A stretch of DNA of 64,000 nt from Paractinoplanes maris (GTDB lineage Bacteria > Actinomycetota > Actinomycetes > Mycobacteriales > Micromonosporaceae), in assembly GCF_023544465.1 (NCBI RefSeq), contig NZ_JALPVL010000003.1, positions 310,001 to 374,000 on the forward strand. The letters are read 5' to 3'. Under the pieces are notes generated by a model. It was not told the origin of the DNA. It did not search any database and saw only the letters and a program-made list of their open reading frames with translations. Numbering within the stretch: position 1 is the stretch's first letter; each line of letters opens with the position of its first letter. Made by a program: the position numbers and the translations under genes. This document shows positions 29,235 to 38,698 of this stretch, in pieces.

Positions 29235-31964
29235 ATGGATTTCCGGTTGCTCGGCCCGGTCGGCCTGTTCGACGGCGACACCCGCATCCATCTGGGCCGC
29301 GACGCCGAGCTGCCCAAGGTGCACTGTGTGCTGGCGGCGTTGCTGCTGGCCCGGGCCCGGCCGGTCACCGGCCCCTTCCTCGACAACGCGCTCTGGGGCG
29401 CCGCGGCCCGCAACCCCGAGACCCGGCGGGGCTACATCGGCGACCTTCGGCTCGCCCTTCGCCGGTACGGTTTCACGCTGCCCCGCCAGGGCCAGGGCGG
29501 CGTCTACCGCCTCGACGTCGCGCCCGAGCGGGTCGACGTCCACCAGTTCCGGGCGGCCACCGGGACCGCCCGGGAGCTGACCGCCCGGGGCGACTGGAAA
29601 GCCGCGCTCACCGAGCTGGAACGCGGGCTCGCCCTCTGGCACGGCTCCGCCCTCGAGGATGTGCCGGGCGACTGGGCGGCCGGGATCCGCCGCCAGCTCG
29701 AACGGGAACGCCGGGAGGCGGCGACCCGGCTGGCCGAGGCCCGGCTGCGCTGCGGCTCGGTCGAGCAGGCCCGGTCCGACGCCGAGCGCCTGGCCGCGGA
29801 GAGCCCGGACGACGAGCGGGTGGTGCGGCTCGAGATGCACGCCGCCTATCTGGCCGGGGACTACGGGGCGGCCGTGGAGACGTACGAGCGGCTGGCCGCC
29901 CGCACCCCGCCGGAGCCCGCCACCCGCGCCCTGAACGACCGGATCCGGGTCCGGGATCCGCTCCTGGGCACGCCGGGCGGCGACGGCCAGGACACGGCGG
30001 TGCCACACCAGTTGCCCGCCGTAACGGCTCACTTCGCCGGGCGTACGAGGGAACTGGCCCGCCTGGCCGAGCTGACCGACCCGACCGGCCCGCGCCCGCC
30101 GGTGATCCTCGTCTACGGCACCGCCGGCGTCGGCAAGAGCACGCTGGCCGTCCACTGGGCCCGCTCGGTGTCGGACGCCTATCCGCACGGGCAGCTGCAC
30201 GCCGACCTGCTCGGCCGGCGCCGCCGCCGGCCGAGCCGCCGGAAGCCGGCCGAGGTGCTGCGCGGTTTCCTCGGCGCGCTCGGCGTCCCGCCCGACCGGA
30301 TGCCCGCGGGCGAGACCGAGCTGGCCGGGCTGTTCCGCAGCCTCGCGGCCGGTCGCCGCCTGCTGATCGTCCTGGAGAACCCGGCCGACGACGAGCAGGT
30401 GCGCGCCCTGCTGCCCGGCGCCGGCTCCTGCCTGACCGTCGTCACCAGCCGCACCCGGCTGAACGGGCTGGCCGTCGCGCCCGGCGGCGCCGCGCTCACC
30501 CTCGACCTGCTCGACGAGGAGGCGGCCCGCGAGCTGCTGGCCGCCCGGCTGGGCCGCGACCGCATCGAGTGCGAGCCGGCCGATGTCGTGGCCGAGCTGA
30601 TCCGGCTCTGCGCCGGGCTGCCGCTGGCCCTGGCCATCGTCGCCGCGCAGGCCGCCGAGCGCCCCGGGCTGCCCCTGGCCGATCTCGTGGCCCAGCTGGG
30701 CGAGGAGGGCCGCCGGCTCGACGCGATCGCCACCGGCGACGGCTCGACCGACCCGCGGGTGACGTTCTCCTGGTCCTACCACCGGCTCTCCGCCCGGGCG
30801 GCGCGGTTGTTCCGGCTGCTGTCGCGCCACCCCGGCCCGGACTTCACCGCCGACGCGGCGGCCAGCCTGACCGGCGAGCCCGGCCCGCCGCTGGCCGAGC
30901 TGGCCGCGGCCCACCTGATCAGCTCACCGGCCCCGGGCCGCTTCGCGATGCACGCGCTGCTCCGGGCTTACGCCGCCGAGGTCGACGACGACGATCCGGC
31001 CGCCACCGGCCGGCTGTTCGACCATTACCTGCACACCGCGGCCGCGGCCCACCAGTTGCAGGAACCCTTCTCGCACACGTTCGACGGTGAACCCCCGGCG
31101 CCGGGAACCGTGGTCGTCCGGCCCCCGGATGTCGCGGCGGCCGGCGCCTGGCTGCGCGCGGAGGCATTGAACCTGATGGCGATGGCCGAGCGGGCCCTGC
31201 AACTCGGCGAACCGCGCTACGCCGTGCGGATCCCGCACCTGACCGCGGCCGACCAGATCCGCCAAGGTCGCTGGCAGGAGCTGTACGAGTCGCGGAGGGT
31301 CGCCCTGACCGGCGCCGAGCAGTTCGGCGACGACGAGGTGGCCGACGCGCTGGCCGACCTGGCCCGCGCGCTGGGCTGGCTGAACCGCCCGGAGCAGGCC
31401 CTGCGGCAGGTCGACCGGGCCATCCCGCTGGCCACCGGAGCCTGGCGGTTCTATCGGTTGCGGACCCTTCAGGCGTGGCTGTTCGGCCTGCTCGACCGGG
31501 TGCCCGAGGCGCTGGCCAGCGCGGAACAGGCCCTGGCGTCGGCCCGCGACTCGGCCGACGAGCGGGCGGTGGCGGTCGCGCTCAACGAGGTCGGCTGGTG
31601 GAACGCCGTCCTGCACCGGCCCGAGCCGGCCTTGGAGAACTGCGCGCGGGCCCTGGAGCGCTTCGAGCGGCTGGCCGACCGCAGTGGCATCGCGGCCGCC
31701 AGCGACAGCCTCGGCCTGATCCACCACCGCGCGCACCGCTTCGGCCAGGCCCTCACCCACTACGAGCGCGCCCGCGTCCTGTACGAGGAGATACCCGACG
31801 TCTTCGAGCAGGCCGCCACCCTCGACCGCATCGGCAACACCCTGACCGCGATGGGCCGCCCGGCCGACGCGATCACCGCCTGGCGCCGGGCCTTGGCCCT
31901 GTTCAACGAGCTTCAGCATCCGGCCGGGGCCGCGGTCAGCCAGAAAATCACCGAGGCTGGATAG
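29235..31964 (+). CDS. AfsR/SARP-family regulator: BTAD, NB-ARC and TPR domains
   Basis: 909 aa. N-terminal winged helix ('MDFRLLGPVGLFDGDTRIHL') and BTAD domain (about 90-240), NB-ARC ATPase with Walker A 'GTAGVGKST' near residue 298 and 'LLIVLENPAD' as Walker B-like strand, then TPR repeats to the end ('GRPADAITAWRRALALFNEL'). AfsR-type proteins bind direct repeats near promoters and activate secondary metabolism or development genes; ATP binding and TPRs sense or transmit a signal. No biosynthetic cluster is adjacent. Ribosome site is weak. Confidence 0.88.
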   Translation: MDFRLLGPVGLFDGDTRIHLGRDAELPKVHCVLAALLLARARPVTGPFLDNALWGAAARNPETRRGYIGDLRLALRRYGFTLPRQGQGGVYRLDVAPERVDVHQFRAATGTARELTARGDWKAALTELERGLALWHGSALEDVPGDWAAGIRRQLERERREAATRLAEARLRCGSVEQARSDAERLAAESPDDERVVRLEMHAAYLAGDYGAAVETYERLAARTPPEPATRALNDRIRVRDPLLGTPGGDGQDTAVPHQLPAVTAHFAGRTRELARLAELTDPTGPRPPVILVYGTAGVGKSTLAVHWARSVSDAYPHGQLHADLLGRRRRRPSRRKPAEVLRGFLGALGVPPDRMPAGETELAGLFRSLAAGRRLLIVLENPADDEQVRALLPGAGSCLTVVTSRTRLNGLAVAPGGAALTLDLLDEEAARELLAARLGRDRIECEPADVVAELIRLCAGLPLALAIVAAQAAERPGLPLADLVAQLGEEGRRLDAIATGDGSTDPRVTFSWSYHRLSARAARLFRLLSRHPGPDFTADAAASLTGEPGPPLAELAAAHLISSPAPGRFAMHALLRAYAAEVDDDDPAATGRLFDHYLHTAAAAHQLQEPFSHTFDGEPPAPGTVVVRPPDVAAAGAWLRAEALNLMAMAERALQLGEPRYAVRIPHLTAADQIRQGRWQELYESRRVALTGAEQFGDDEVADALADLARALGWLNRPEQALRQVDRAIPLATGAWRFYRLRTLQAWLFGLLDRVPEALASAEQALASARDSADERAVAVALNEVGWWNAVLHRPEPALENCARALERFERLADRSGIAAASDSLGLIHHRAHRFGQALTHYERARVLYEEIPDVFEQAATLDRIGNTLTAMGRPADAITAWRRALALFNELQHPAGAAVSQKITEAG

Positions 31965-31979
31965 ACAGCGGGCGACGTC

Positions 31980-32011
31980 TTACCGTACGGTAATGCATTA
32001 CCAAGCGGTAA
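31980..32011. promoter_or_regulatory. Tandem TTACC-N4-GGTAA operator
   Basis: TTACCGTACGGTAA (31980-31993) and TTACCAAGCGGTAA (31998-32011) are two palindromes 18 bp apart, directly before the SRPBCC-ArsR operon. Likely autoregulatory operator of the ArsR-family repressor. Confidence 0.78.
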
Positions 32012-32033
32012 GATGTCACCGAGGAGGTCGACC

Positions 32034-32465
32034 ATGCCCGAAGTCACCCGGACCCTGGAGATTCCCGCACCGCCGAGCGCCGTGTGGCGGCAGCTCTCCA
32101 CTCAGGAGGGTCTGCGCCGCTGGCTCTCCGCCGAGCTCGAGATCGACCTGCGGGTGGGCGGCGCCTACCGGATGCCCGGCGGCGACGGCTCGACCTGGAT
32201 CAGCGGCACGGTGCTGGAGATCGTCCCCGAGGGCCGGCTCGTGCTGTCCTGGCTCGAGGAGGACTCCGGCTGGGTGCACCCCGGCCGGCTGGTGATCACG
32301 CTCGAGCCGATCACGGGCGGCACCCGGGTCGCGCTCGTCCACGACGGGTTCGCGGGCATCGGCCGGCCCGGCTGGGCGGGCATCCAGGAGGCGTACGAGC
32401 GAGGAGCCGACAAGCACCAGGTGCTCCAGCGGCTGGCCGGGGCGGTGGCGAGCGTCAGTGCCTGA
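32034..32465 (+). CDS. SRPBCC (AHSA1-like) domain protein
   Basis: 143 aa, ATG 32034 chosen because GAGGAGG lies 5 nt upstream. 'TRTLEIPAPPSAVWRQLSTQ', 'GLRRWLSAELEIDLRVGGAY' and the C-terminal helix 'HQVLQRLAGAVASVSA' are the START/Bet v1-like fold of AHSA1 proteins, which bind small hydrophobic ligands. The gene overlaps an ArsR regulator by 8 nt, a pairing seen in many actinobacteria. Ligand unknown. Confidence 0.82.
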   Translation: MPEVTRTLEIPAPPSAVWRQLSTQEGLRRWLSAELEIDLRVGGAYRMPGGDGSTWISGTVLEIVPEGRLVLSWLEEDSGWVHPGRLVITLEPITGGTRVALVHDGFAGIGRPGWAGIQEAYERGADKHQVLQRLAGAVASVSA

Positions 32466-32781
32466 CCGCAGCGACGACCTGTTCCGGGCGATGGCCGACC
32501 CGACCCGGCGGCGCGTCCTCGATCTGCTGGCCGAGCACGGGACGCTCACGGTGAGCGAGCTGGCCGCCCACTTCCCGGATCTGGTGGCGTCGGGCATCTC
32601 CAAGCACCTGATGGCGCTGCGCGCGGCCGGCCTGGTCACCGCGACCCGCGAGGGCCGCCACCAGCGTTACGCCATCGACGCCGACACGATGGCCGAGGCC
32701 ATGGCGCCGTGGGTCGCCCGCTACGAGGCGTACTGGTCGGGCGCGCTGGCCCGGCTCCGAGACGCCGCCACCGACGCGTAG
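32458..32781 (+). CDS. ArsR-family transcriptional regulator
   Basis: 107 aa, GTG start inside the end of the upstream gene. Winged helix-turn-helix 'LFRAMADPTRRRVLDLLAEH', 'LTVSELAAHF', 'SGISKHLMALRAAGLVTATR'. No metal-binding Cys pair (ELCVCDL) is present, so it is not a metal sensor of the classic type. It probably represses its own operon through the TTACC-N4-GGTAA sites and may respond to the ligand of the SRPBCC partner. Confidence 0.85.
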   Translation: MPDRSDDLFRAMADPTRRRVLDLLAEHGTLTVSELAAHFPDLVASGISKHLMALRAAGLVTATREGRHQRYAIDADTMAEAMAPWVARYEAYWSGALARLRDAATDA

Positions 32782-32797
32782 CGGGCGGCCGGCCGCC

Positions 32798-34387
32798 CTA
32801 CCCCAGGCCCACCGCCGCCACCATCAGCGGCAGGAGCAGCAGGATGATGATCGCGCCGAGCACGTCGAACGAGACGCCCGACCTGATCATCGTGGTGATC
32901 GGGACGACGCCGGAGCCGTAGACCACCGCGTTCTGCGGCGTCGACACCGGCAGCATGAAGCCGAACGACGCCGCGAACGTGGCCGCCAGGGCCGGGACCA
33001 GCGGGTTCACGCCGGCGGCGACGGCGATCGGGATGATGATCGGCACCACCACGGCGGCCGAGGCGGTGTTGCTGGTCGTCTCGGAGACCACGATGGCCAG
33101 GATGACGGCGAACGCGGTGATCGCGAACATGCTGCTCAGGCCGAGCGCGTCGGCGCTGGACCGGCCGATCGTCTCGGCCAGGCCGGTGTCGGCCAGCAGC
33201 GAGCCGAAGATGATGCCGGTGCCGAACAGCACGATCGTGCCCCAGTCGATGCGGGCGGCGTCGCTCCAGTTCAGCGTGTACTCCCGGTTCCGCCACGACA
33301 CCGGCAGCAGGAAGAGCAGGGACGCCCCGAGTACGGCGACCACGCCCTCGTTGAGCCGGGCCGAGACTGTGTCGTAGACCGCCGAATCGGTGCCGGCGAC
33401 CACCGCCACGATGCCCGGGAAGATCCAGAGGCTGACCGTGACCACGAACGCGATCAGGGTGTTGCGCTCGGCCACCGACAGTTTGCCTAGCTTGGCCCGC
33501 TCGGCCGTCACGTACTCGGCGACGCCCTCGATGCGACGGATCTCCGGCTTGTTGAGCAGCAGCAGGACCACCGCCAGCACGGCGAACATCAGCAGGCAGA
33601 TCGGTGCCGCGACGGCCATCCACTGCGCGAACGAGATGCGCTCGCCGGTGGCCTCCTCGATCAACCCGCGGCCGATCAGGTTGGGCGGCGACCCGACCGG
33701 CGTCAGCAGCCCGCCGACGCTCGCCCCGTAGGCCAACATCAGCATCAGCGCCGCGCCGACCCGCAGCCGGGTCGGGTCGAAGCCGGGCTCGACCAGCCCG
33801 CGGTCCTGCAGCAGCTTGGCGACGACCGACAGGATGCCGAGCGCGGTGGGCAGCAGCATCGCGACCGTGGCGGTGTTCGAGACGAACGCCGACAACAGCG
33901 CCGTCACCACGCCGAACGCGATGATCACGCGGGTGGTCGATCGGCCGACTCCCGGCAGCGACAGGATCCGGAAGGCGAACCGGCGGGCCAGGCCGTGCTT
34001 GAGCATCGCCTGAGCCAGGATGAAGGCGCCGATGAAGGTGAAGACCGTGGACGAGCCGAACGGCGCGAGCACATCGGCCGCCTCGGCCACGCCGAAGACC
34101 ACGATCAGGGCGACGCCGATCAGGCCGCCGATCGGGATCGGCACGGCCTCGCTGATCCAGAGAACGATCACCCCGAGCAGCAGCCCGCCCAGCACCTGCT
34201 GGCTGGGCGGGATGCTGAGCGGCAGGGCGAGGAATATCAGAGTGATGGCCGGGGCGAGGAAGAGGCCCACCGTACGGCGGCCCCGCTCGAATCGCTCCTC
34301 GGCCGGGGACAGTTGCTGTTCGCCCAAACTGCGGTAGGTTGCCCCGCCGAGCAGGCGATCTTCCACGTCGGTCTTGGCGCCGTCCAT
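32798..34387 (-). CDS. DASS/SLC13-family anion symporter
   Basis: 529 aa integral membrane protein with about 11-12 helices. Two SNT-type motifs, 'SNTATVAMLLPTALGI' and 'SETTSNTASAAVVVPIIIPI', are the substrate and sodium sites of divalent anion:Na+ symporters (CitT/SLC13), which import dicarboxylates or citrate. It begins with a soluble acidic stretch ('MDGAKTDVEDRLLGGATYRS'). The next gene upstream in the same direction is an ArsR-like regulator 38 nt away and may control it. Confidence 0.85.
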   Translation of the reverse strand: MDGAKTDVEDRLLGGATYRSLGEQQLSPAEERFERGRRTVGLFLAPAITLIFLALPLSIPPSQQVLGGLLLGVIVLWISEAVPIPIGGLIGVALIVVFGVAEAADVLAPFGSSTVFTFIGAFILAQAMLKHGLARRFAFRILSLPGVGRSTTRVIIAFGVVTALLSAFVSNTATVAMLLPTALGILSVVAKLLQDRGLVEPGFDPTRLRVGAALMLMLAYGASVGGLLTPVGSPPNLIGRGLIEEATGERISFAQWMAVAAPICLLMFAVLAVVLLLLNKPEIRRIEGVAEYVTAERAKLGKLSVAERNTLIAFVVTVSLWIFPGIVAVVAGTDSAVYDTVSARLNEGVVAVLGASLLFLLPVSWRNREYTLNWSDAARIDWGTIVLFGTGIIFGSLLADTGLAETIGRSSADALGLSSMFAITAFAVILAIVVSETTSNTASAAVVVPIIIPIAVAAGVNPLVPALAATFAASFGFMLPVSTPQNAVVYGSGVVPITTMIRSGVSFDVLGAIIILLLLPLMVAAVGLG

Positions 34388-34425
34388 ACCAGCCCCTTGG
34401 ATCGAGTGATCTACATCACTTGATA

Positions 34426-35397
34426 CTAGGGCTGATCACCCAGCAATGCCTCACCGAGCGGCGTCAGGGTGTGCACGACGGCCTTGCCGGCGCGATTCGT
34501 CTGGATCAGACGGGCCTCGCGCAGCACGGCGGTGTGCTGGCTGACCGAGGCGGCGCTGACCCCGACCCGGCGGGCCAGCTCGGAGGTCGTCCGGCCGTCA
34601 CCCAGCGACTCGAGCAGCGACGTCCGGGTCTTGCCGATCAGCGCGGCCAGCGACGCGCCGTCGGCCGGGCGCAGGCCGGGGTTGAGGGTGAGGTCGTGCT
34701 CGATCGGATAGACCAGCACGGGCGGCAGCGTCGTGTCGCGCAGCGCGTCCGGCGTGCCGTAGGAGAGGAACGACGGCAGCAGGATCAGGCCGCGGCCGTC
34801 GAGGTGCAGCGTCTGGTCGAACGGGGTGTCGACCTCGAGCACCGGCGGCTCCCAGCGCATCATCGGCCGGAAGCTGTCGAGCAGGCCCTCGGCACCCTGG
34901 TCGAGCAGCACACGGGCCCGGCGGGACCTTTCGGCCTCGATGTGGGCCCGGCCCTCGGCCCAGAACGGGGCGATCACGCCGTCGTACTGCGACTGCAGCG
35001 CGGCGGCCAGGCGCTGGACGGTCTCGGCGTCCCCTTGGGCCAGGCTGCTCATCCAGGACGGCTTGGGCCCGGCGTGCCGGACGAGCTCCGCCAGCTCGCC
35101 CCGCAACCGGGTGGCCGGGGTCGACTTGATGACCTCGAGCGCGGCCGGCAGACCCAGCGAGCCCTCGGCCGGGGTGAGGAAGTCGGGGTAGTAGGCGCCG
35201 CGGACCAGCGGCAGCAACAGCTCGAGGTCGTCGCGGCGGCTCACTCGCAGGGCGTGCTCACGCCAGCGGCCGTAGATCAGCTCAGGACCGGGACGGCGCA
35301 GCCGCCACACACTGAAGATCGTCTCCCACAGCGGATCGGGTTCGCCCGCGATCCGCACGCGGCCGACATCCTCCGGCGTGAAGTGGATGCGCAACAC
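34426..35397 (-). CDS. ArsR-like regulator with large N-terminal domain (DUF5937-like)
   Basis: 323 aa. The C-terminal 80 residues are a winged HTH: 'TRTSLLESLGDGRTTSELAR', 'RVGVSAASVSQHTAVLREAR'. The N-terminal 240 residues ('MLRIHFTPEDVGRVRIAGEP', 'LSYGTPD') resemble DUF5937, common in actinobacterial ArsR-type regulators and probably a ligand sensor. Likely controls the adjacent symporter gene, which is read in the same direction, or an unlinked target. Confidence 0.8.
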   Translation of the reverse strand: MLRIHFTPEDVGRVRIAGEPDPLWETIFSVWRLRRPGPELIYGRWREHALRVSRRDDLELLLPLVRGAYYPDFLTPAEGSLGLPAALEVIKSTPATRLRGELAELVRHAGPKPSWMSSLAQGDAETVQRLAAALQSQYDGVIAPFWAEGRAHIEAERSRRARVLLDQGAEGLLDSFRPMMRWEPPVLEVDTPFDQTLHLDGRGLILLPSFLSYGTPDALRDTTLPPVLVYPIEHDLTLNPGLRPADGASLAALIGKTRTSLLESLGDGRTTSELARRVGVSAASVSQHTAVLREARLIQTNRAGKAVVHTLTPLGEALLGDQP

Positions 35398-35731
35398 GTC
35401 GGCCCCCAGTTGCCATTCAGCAATGATTCACGGCCGAAAGTCTATCCGGAGTGCGCGACAGGTCGAGAACCGGTCCACGACGACAATCCGTGCGGCCTCG
35501 GCCACACGGAGGAGCGGGTGTCGCCACGAGCAGCACCGACGAAACGGCGGTCTTCGGATATGCACCCCCGATAACGGCATATCCGTCCTGCGACCGCAGC
35601 ACGTCGGCCCGGCTCGTGGCCGACCCGGCCGGAGAACAATCGCTGGCCGGGGTGCGGTGGGACAAGACGTTTAATGCGTCCCTGAAACGTTGGGAGCGGG
35701 TTCATCCGAACGGCCGATCCGGCATTGCCGT
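35398..35731. other. Gene-free 334-nt stretch
   Basis: No convincing gene; the frames here have poor third-position bias. A 7-bp hairpin (GAACGGC at 35708 with GCCGTTC at 35727) overlaps the 3' end of the leftward gene and could be its terminator. The promoter of the 34426-35397 gene must lie in the left part. Confidence 0.4.
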
Positions 35732-36058
35732 TCAGCTCGGAATAGACATTTCCGAAATAGCAGCATCGGTAGGTGTGCGGCGCCGGGCGACCCAGCGCTC
35801 GAAGATCAGCGACGTGAAGGGCGGAATCGACGCGGCCAGACCGACCAGGGTGCGCGGCAGCGACCAGCGCTCGCGACGGGCCACCCAGAGCGCGGCGACG
35901 AGGTACGCGACGAACAGCGCCCCGTGGATCCGGCCGAACAGCCAGACGCCGAGGTCGGTGACCTCGGCGACCCGCTTGAGATACATGCCGACGAGCAGGC
36001 CCGCCCACGAGAACGCCTCCGCGATCGCGGTGATCCGGAAGATGCGGTACGGCTGCAC
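35732..36058 (-). CDS. DUF3817 family membrane protein
   Basis: 108 aa from GTG 36058, which has AGGGGG about 5 nt upstream. Three membrane helices; 'YRIFRITAIAEAFSWAGLLV' and 'FGRIHGALFVAYLVAALWVA' are typical of the short DUF3817 integral membrane family. Function unknown. Confidence 0.8.
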   Translation of the reverse strand: MQPYRIFRITAIAEAFSWAGLLVGMYLKRVAEVTDLGVWLFGRIHGALFVAYLVAALWVARRERWSLPRTLVGLAASIPPFTSLIFERWVARRRTPTDAAISEMSIPS

Positions 36059-36187
36059 GGTGCCCCCTGGTTCGACCTGACCTCGACGGCGTCCGATCGT
36101 ATCCGCGGTTCCTGACAGCGATCGCCGGGGTGACCTGGTCGTCACCCCGGCGGCTGCGGTCGTGCGGCTACTTGAGAGGTCGTACGG

Positions 36188-37282
36188 CTACTTGAAGGCG
36201 GACGGGTTCACCTGGACGAGGCGACCGGCGTCCTTGATGCCGAGCAGTCCGGCGATGCTCCACGAGGTCGCGTAGAGCTTGCCGTCGAAGTACTCGAGCC
36301 CGGTCGGCATCGTCACCGCGGCGTGCGTGACCCGGCCGTGGTCGATGCGGGTCAGGCGACCCACCTTGGACGGGTCGAACCCGGGCGGCGGGTCACCGGC
36401 CGGCGCGCCGAACAGCACCTCGGAGGCGAACAGCGTGCCCCGCGGGCTGACCGCGACACCGGTCAGCGAGGTGAAGCCGGACCACTTCTTCAGCACGTGG
36501 CCACTGCGGCCGTCCAGCTTGTAGATCGCCGCGGCGCCCGGCTGCTCGGCCCCGAGGGTCGAGATGTAGACGTGCCGGCCCTGCACGGCGATGCCGGTCG
36601 GCACCGGGTCACAGCCGATCGTCCCCGGGTTGGCCTGCGCGCCCTTGGCCAGGCAGGCCTTGGTCTTCGGGTTCGGCGGCACGAAGAACGTGGACACCCG
36701 CCCGGTCCGGGGGTCGACCCGGAGCACGTCGTTCGCCCCGCCGTCGGCCACCAGCAGACCCCACCGGGTGGCCACCATGCTGAACGGGTTGGACAACGCG
36801 TCATAGGGCTTTCCGGACTTGTCGAACTGTTTCTGCCGGTCGGGATTGTGTCGCAACTCGTATTTCAGCAGATCGGCCAGAACGCGGACGTGCTTGCCTC
36901 TCGCATCGGACACGAGCACCGAGGCCGGCGGATATTTCGACGGCGGCGCGGCGCCTTCCTCATTGGGCCCGCCGATCAGCGTATAGATCTTTCCGTGCGT
37001 GGCGGCGACCCCCGACACCCCCGGCACCTTCGAGATCAGCGTGGTGCGGCGACCGGATCTCAGATTGACGGCGGTGACCTCACCGCTGTCCGACTCGGCG
37101 ACCAGGGCGACCCGCGACGACAGGACGTCCAGGCCGAACGGCCCGCTCAGTTTGGTGGTGATGGTCCGGACTGCGGGCTTCGCACCGTGACCACCCCCCG
37201 CATAGGCGGGCACGCCCGCCAGGACGGTGATCGCGCCGGTCCCCACCGCCGCGACCATTTTCAACGTATGCGTGAATTTCAT
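36188..37282 (-). CDS. Secreted ScyD/ScyE family beta-propeller protein
   Basis: 364 aa, ATG with GGGGGGACAGG upstream. Sec signal peptide (cleavage near 'AYAGG') followed by beta-propeller repeats: 'GPFGLDVLSSRVALVAESDS', 'PTGIAVQGRHVYISTLGAEQ', 'LTGVAVSPRGTLFASEVLFG'. The ScyD/ScyE name comes from cyanobacterial scytonemin clusters, but actinobacterial members lie outside such clusters and have no established substrate. Monocistronic here. Confidence 0.82.
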   Translation of the reverse strand: MKFTHTLKMVAAVGTGAITVLAGVPAYAGGGHGAKPAVRTITTKLSGPFGLDVLSSRVALVAESDSGEVTAVNLRSGRRTTLISKVPGVSGVAATHGKIYTLIGGPNEEGAAPPSKYPPASVLVSDARGKHVRVLADLLKYELRHNPDRQKQFDKSGKPYDALSNPFSMVATRWGLLVADGGANDVLRVDPRTGRVSTFFVPPNPKTKACLAKGAQANPGTIGCDPVPTGIAVQGRHVYISTLGAEQPGAAAIYKLDGRSGHVLKKWSGFTSLTGVAVSPRGTLFASEVLFGAPAGDPPPGFDPSKVGRLTRIDHGRVTHAAVTMPTGLEYFDGKLYATSWSIAGLLGIKDAGRLVQVNPSAFK

Positions 37283-37502
37283 CCTGTCCCCCCGACAGAT
37301 ATGTTTCCCGCGTTATCAGCAAATCCAACCTAGGAACGTGCCGCGCACCCGGCAACCATCCTTTCGGCCAGCCATCGAAGAAAAAGGACTCCCCGATTAG
37401 TGGCGCATTTCGATCAAATAAAGTCTGATCAATTCCGGTCCGGGGTGTGCCACCTTTTCCACGGGGCCGACGGGCTCGCGGGACAGCTCTACAGTCGATG
37501 TC

Positions 37503-37931
37503 ATGAACCTGCGGTGGTGGTCGATCGAGGTGCTGGACGGGCCTCGCGGCACCGCGCGCGCCTGGCGCGACTCCCTGGGCAACGCCCTGACCGAGGCCGC
37601 CGTCACGCACGGCGCCTATGAGTGGGAGTGGCACACCCACACGTGGGGCGTGCTCTTCGAGATCGCGTTCCGCACCGATGAGTCGTGGAGCTCCTACCGC
37701 GCCCTGCCACTGGTCTCCGCGGCGCTCGACGCGGTCCCCGACCCGGCTCACGGCCTGTTCATCCACCCCGGCCGGGGTGGCAGCGCCGGCGAGTCCCGCC
37801 CGCGGCGTCCGCGCCCGATCGCCGGCGCCGGCGCGGCCCAGTTGCCCCTGTCCGACATCCCGGAGCAGGTGACCGTCACCGGTTCGCAGCCCGAGTCGCT
37901 GGGCCCGCACCGGGTCGACGAGCTCGCCTGA
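37503..37931 (+). CDS. Hypothetical protein, 142 aa
   Basis: ATG start. The first 90 residues look folded ('MNLRWWSIEVLDGPRGTARA', 'YEWEWHTHTWGVLFEIAFRT'), the rest is Pro/Gly/Arg-rich and probably disordered. Conserved-looking small actinobacterial protein without recognisable function. It may be cotranscribed with the MBL-fold gene 35 nt downstream. Confidence 0.65.
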   Translation: MNLRWWSIEVLDGPRGTARAWRDSLGNALTEAAVTHGAYEWEWHTHTWGVLFEIAFRTDESWSSYRALPLVSAALDAVPDPAHGLFIHPGRGGSAGESRPRRPRPIAGAGAAQLPLSDIPEQVTVTGSQPESLGPHRVDELA

Positions 37932-37966
37932 CGCCGGTCAGCGCGGCCGGCTGGCAGGATGAGCGG

Positions 37967-38638
37967 GTGCGCGAAGTAATCGATGGTGTCTTCGAACTCG
38001 GCCTGGGCTTCGTCAACATGCATCTCGTCGTCACCGACGACGGGGTGGTGCTGGTCGACACCGGGCTCCCCCGCAACGCCAAGCGGATCGACCGCGCCCT
38101 GCACAGCCTGCGCAGGCAGATCGGAGACGTGACCTCGGTTCTGCTGACCCATCAGCACTTCGACCACATCGGCAACGTCGCCGACGTCCGGCGGCGGTCC
38201 GGCGCCCGGGTCTTTGCGCACGCCGCCGACGCCCCCGGCATCACCGGGGCGATCCGCCCGCCCGAGCCTCAGGGGCTGGCCCGGTTCGCCGTCCGCCTGA
38301 TCGGCACCGCCGAGCCGACCAAACTCGACCAGCTCATCACCGGCGAGGAGTCCGAGCCGCTGCCGGGTTTCACCGCCATCCACACTCCCGGCCACACCCG
38401 CGGGCACGTGTCCTATCTGCTCGACCGGGCGGGCGGCATCCTGTTCGCCGGCGACACGGCGTCGAGCACCCGCGACGGCAAGGTGACCGACGGGCCCACC
38501 CAGGTGTCCGAGGACCCGGCGCAACAGGCCCGCAGCCTGGCCAAGCTGGGGTCCTACACCTTCGAGCACGCCGTCTTCGGGCACGGCAAGGCCGTCTCGG
38601 GTCAGGCCGTCGAGCGCTTCCGGGAGCACGCGAGCTGA
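37967..38638 (+). CDS. MBL-fold metal-dependent hydrolase
   Basis: 223 aa from GTG 37967. Metallo-beta-lactamase signatures: 'LLTHQHFDHIGN' (HxHxDH; the first His is in 'THQH'), 'IHTPGHTRGHVSY' and 'LFAGDTAS', followed by a late 'VFGHG' His. These bind two metal ions. Similarity to glyoxalase II/quorum-quenching type hydrolases is at superfamily level only, so the substrate is unknown. Confidence 0.85.
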   Translation: MREVIDGVFELGLGFVNMHLVVTDDGVVLVDTGLPRNAKRIDRALHSLRRQIGDVTSVLLTHQHFDHIGNVADVRRRSGARVFAHAADAPGITGAIRPPEPQGLARFAVRLIGTAEPTKLDQLITGEESEPLPGFTAIHTPGHTRGHVSYLLDRAGGILFAGDTASSTRDGKVTDGPTQVSEDPAQQARSLAKLGSYTFEHAVFGHGKAVSGQAVERFREHAS

Positions 38639-38698
38639 GTCGGGCGAACTTTCGGCGGACGCGCCCCGGGGGGCTTCTGCCCGGTTAGTGTCCTGCCC

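Noticed and set aside
35451..36080. Long plus-strand frame opposite the DUF3817 gene
   Set aside because: Arg/Pro-rich shadow of the minus-strand gene with poor codon bias.
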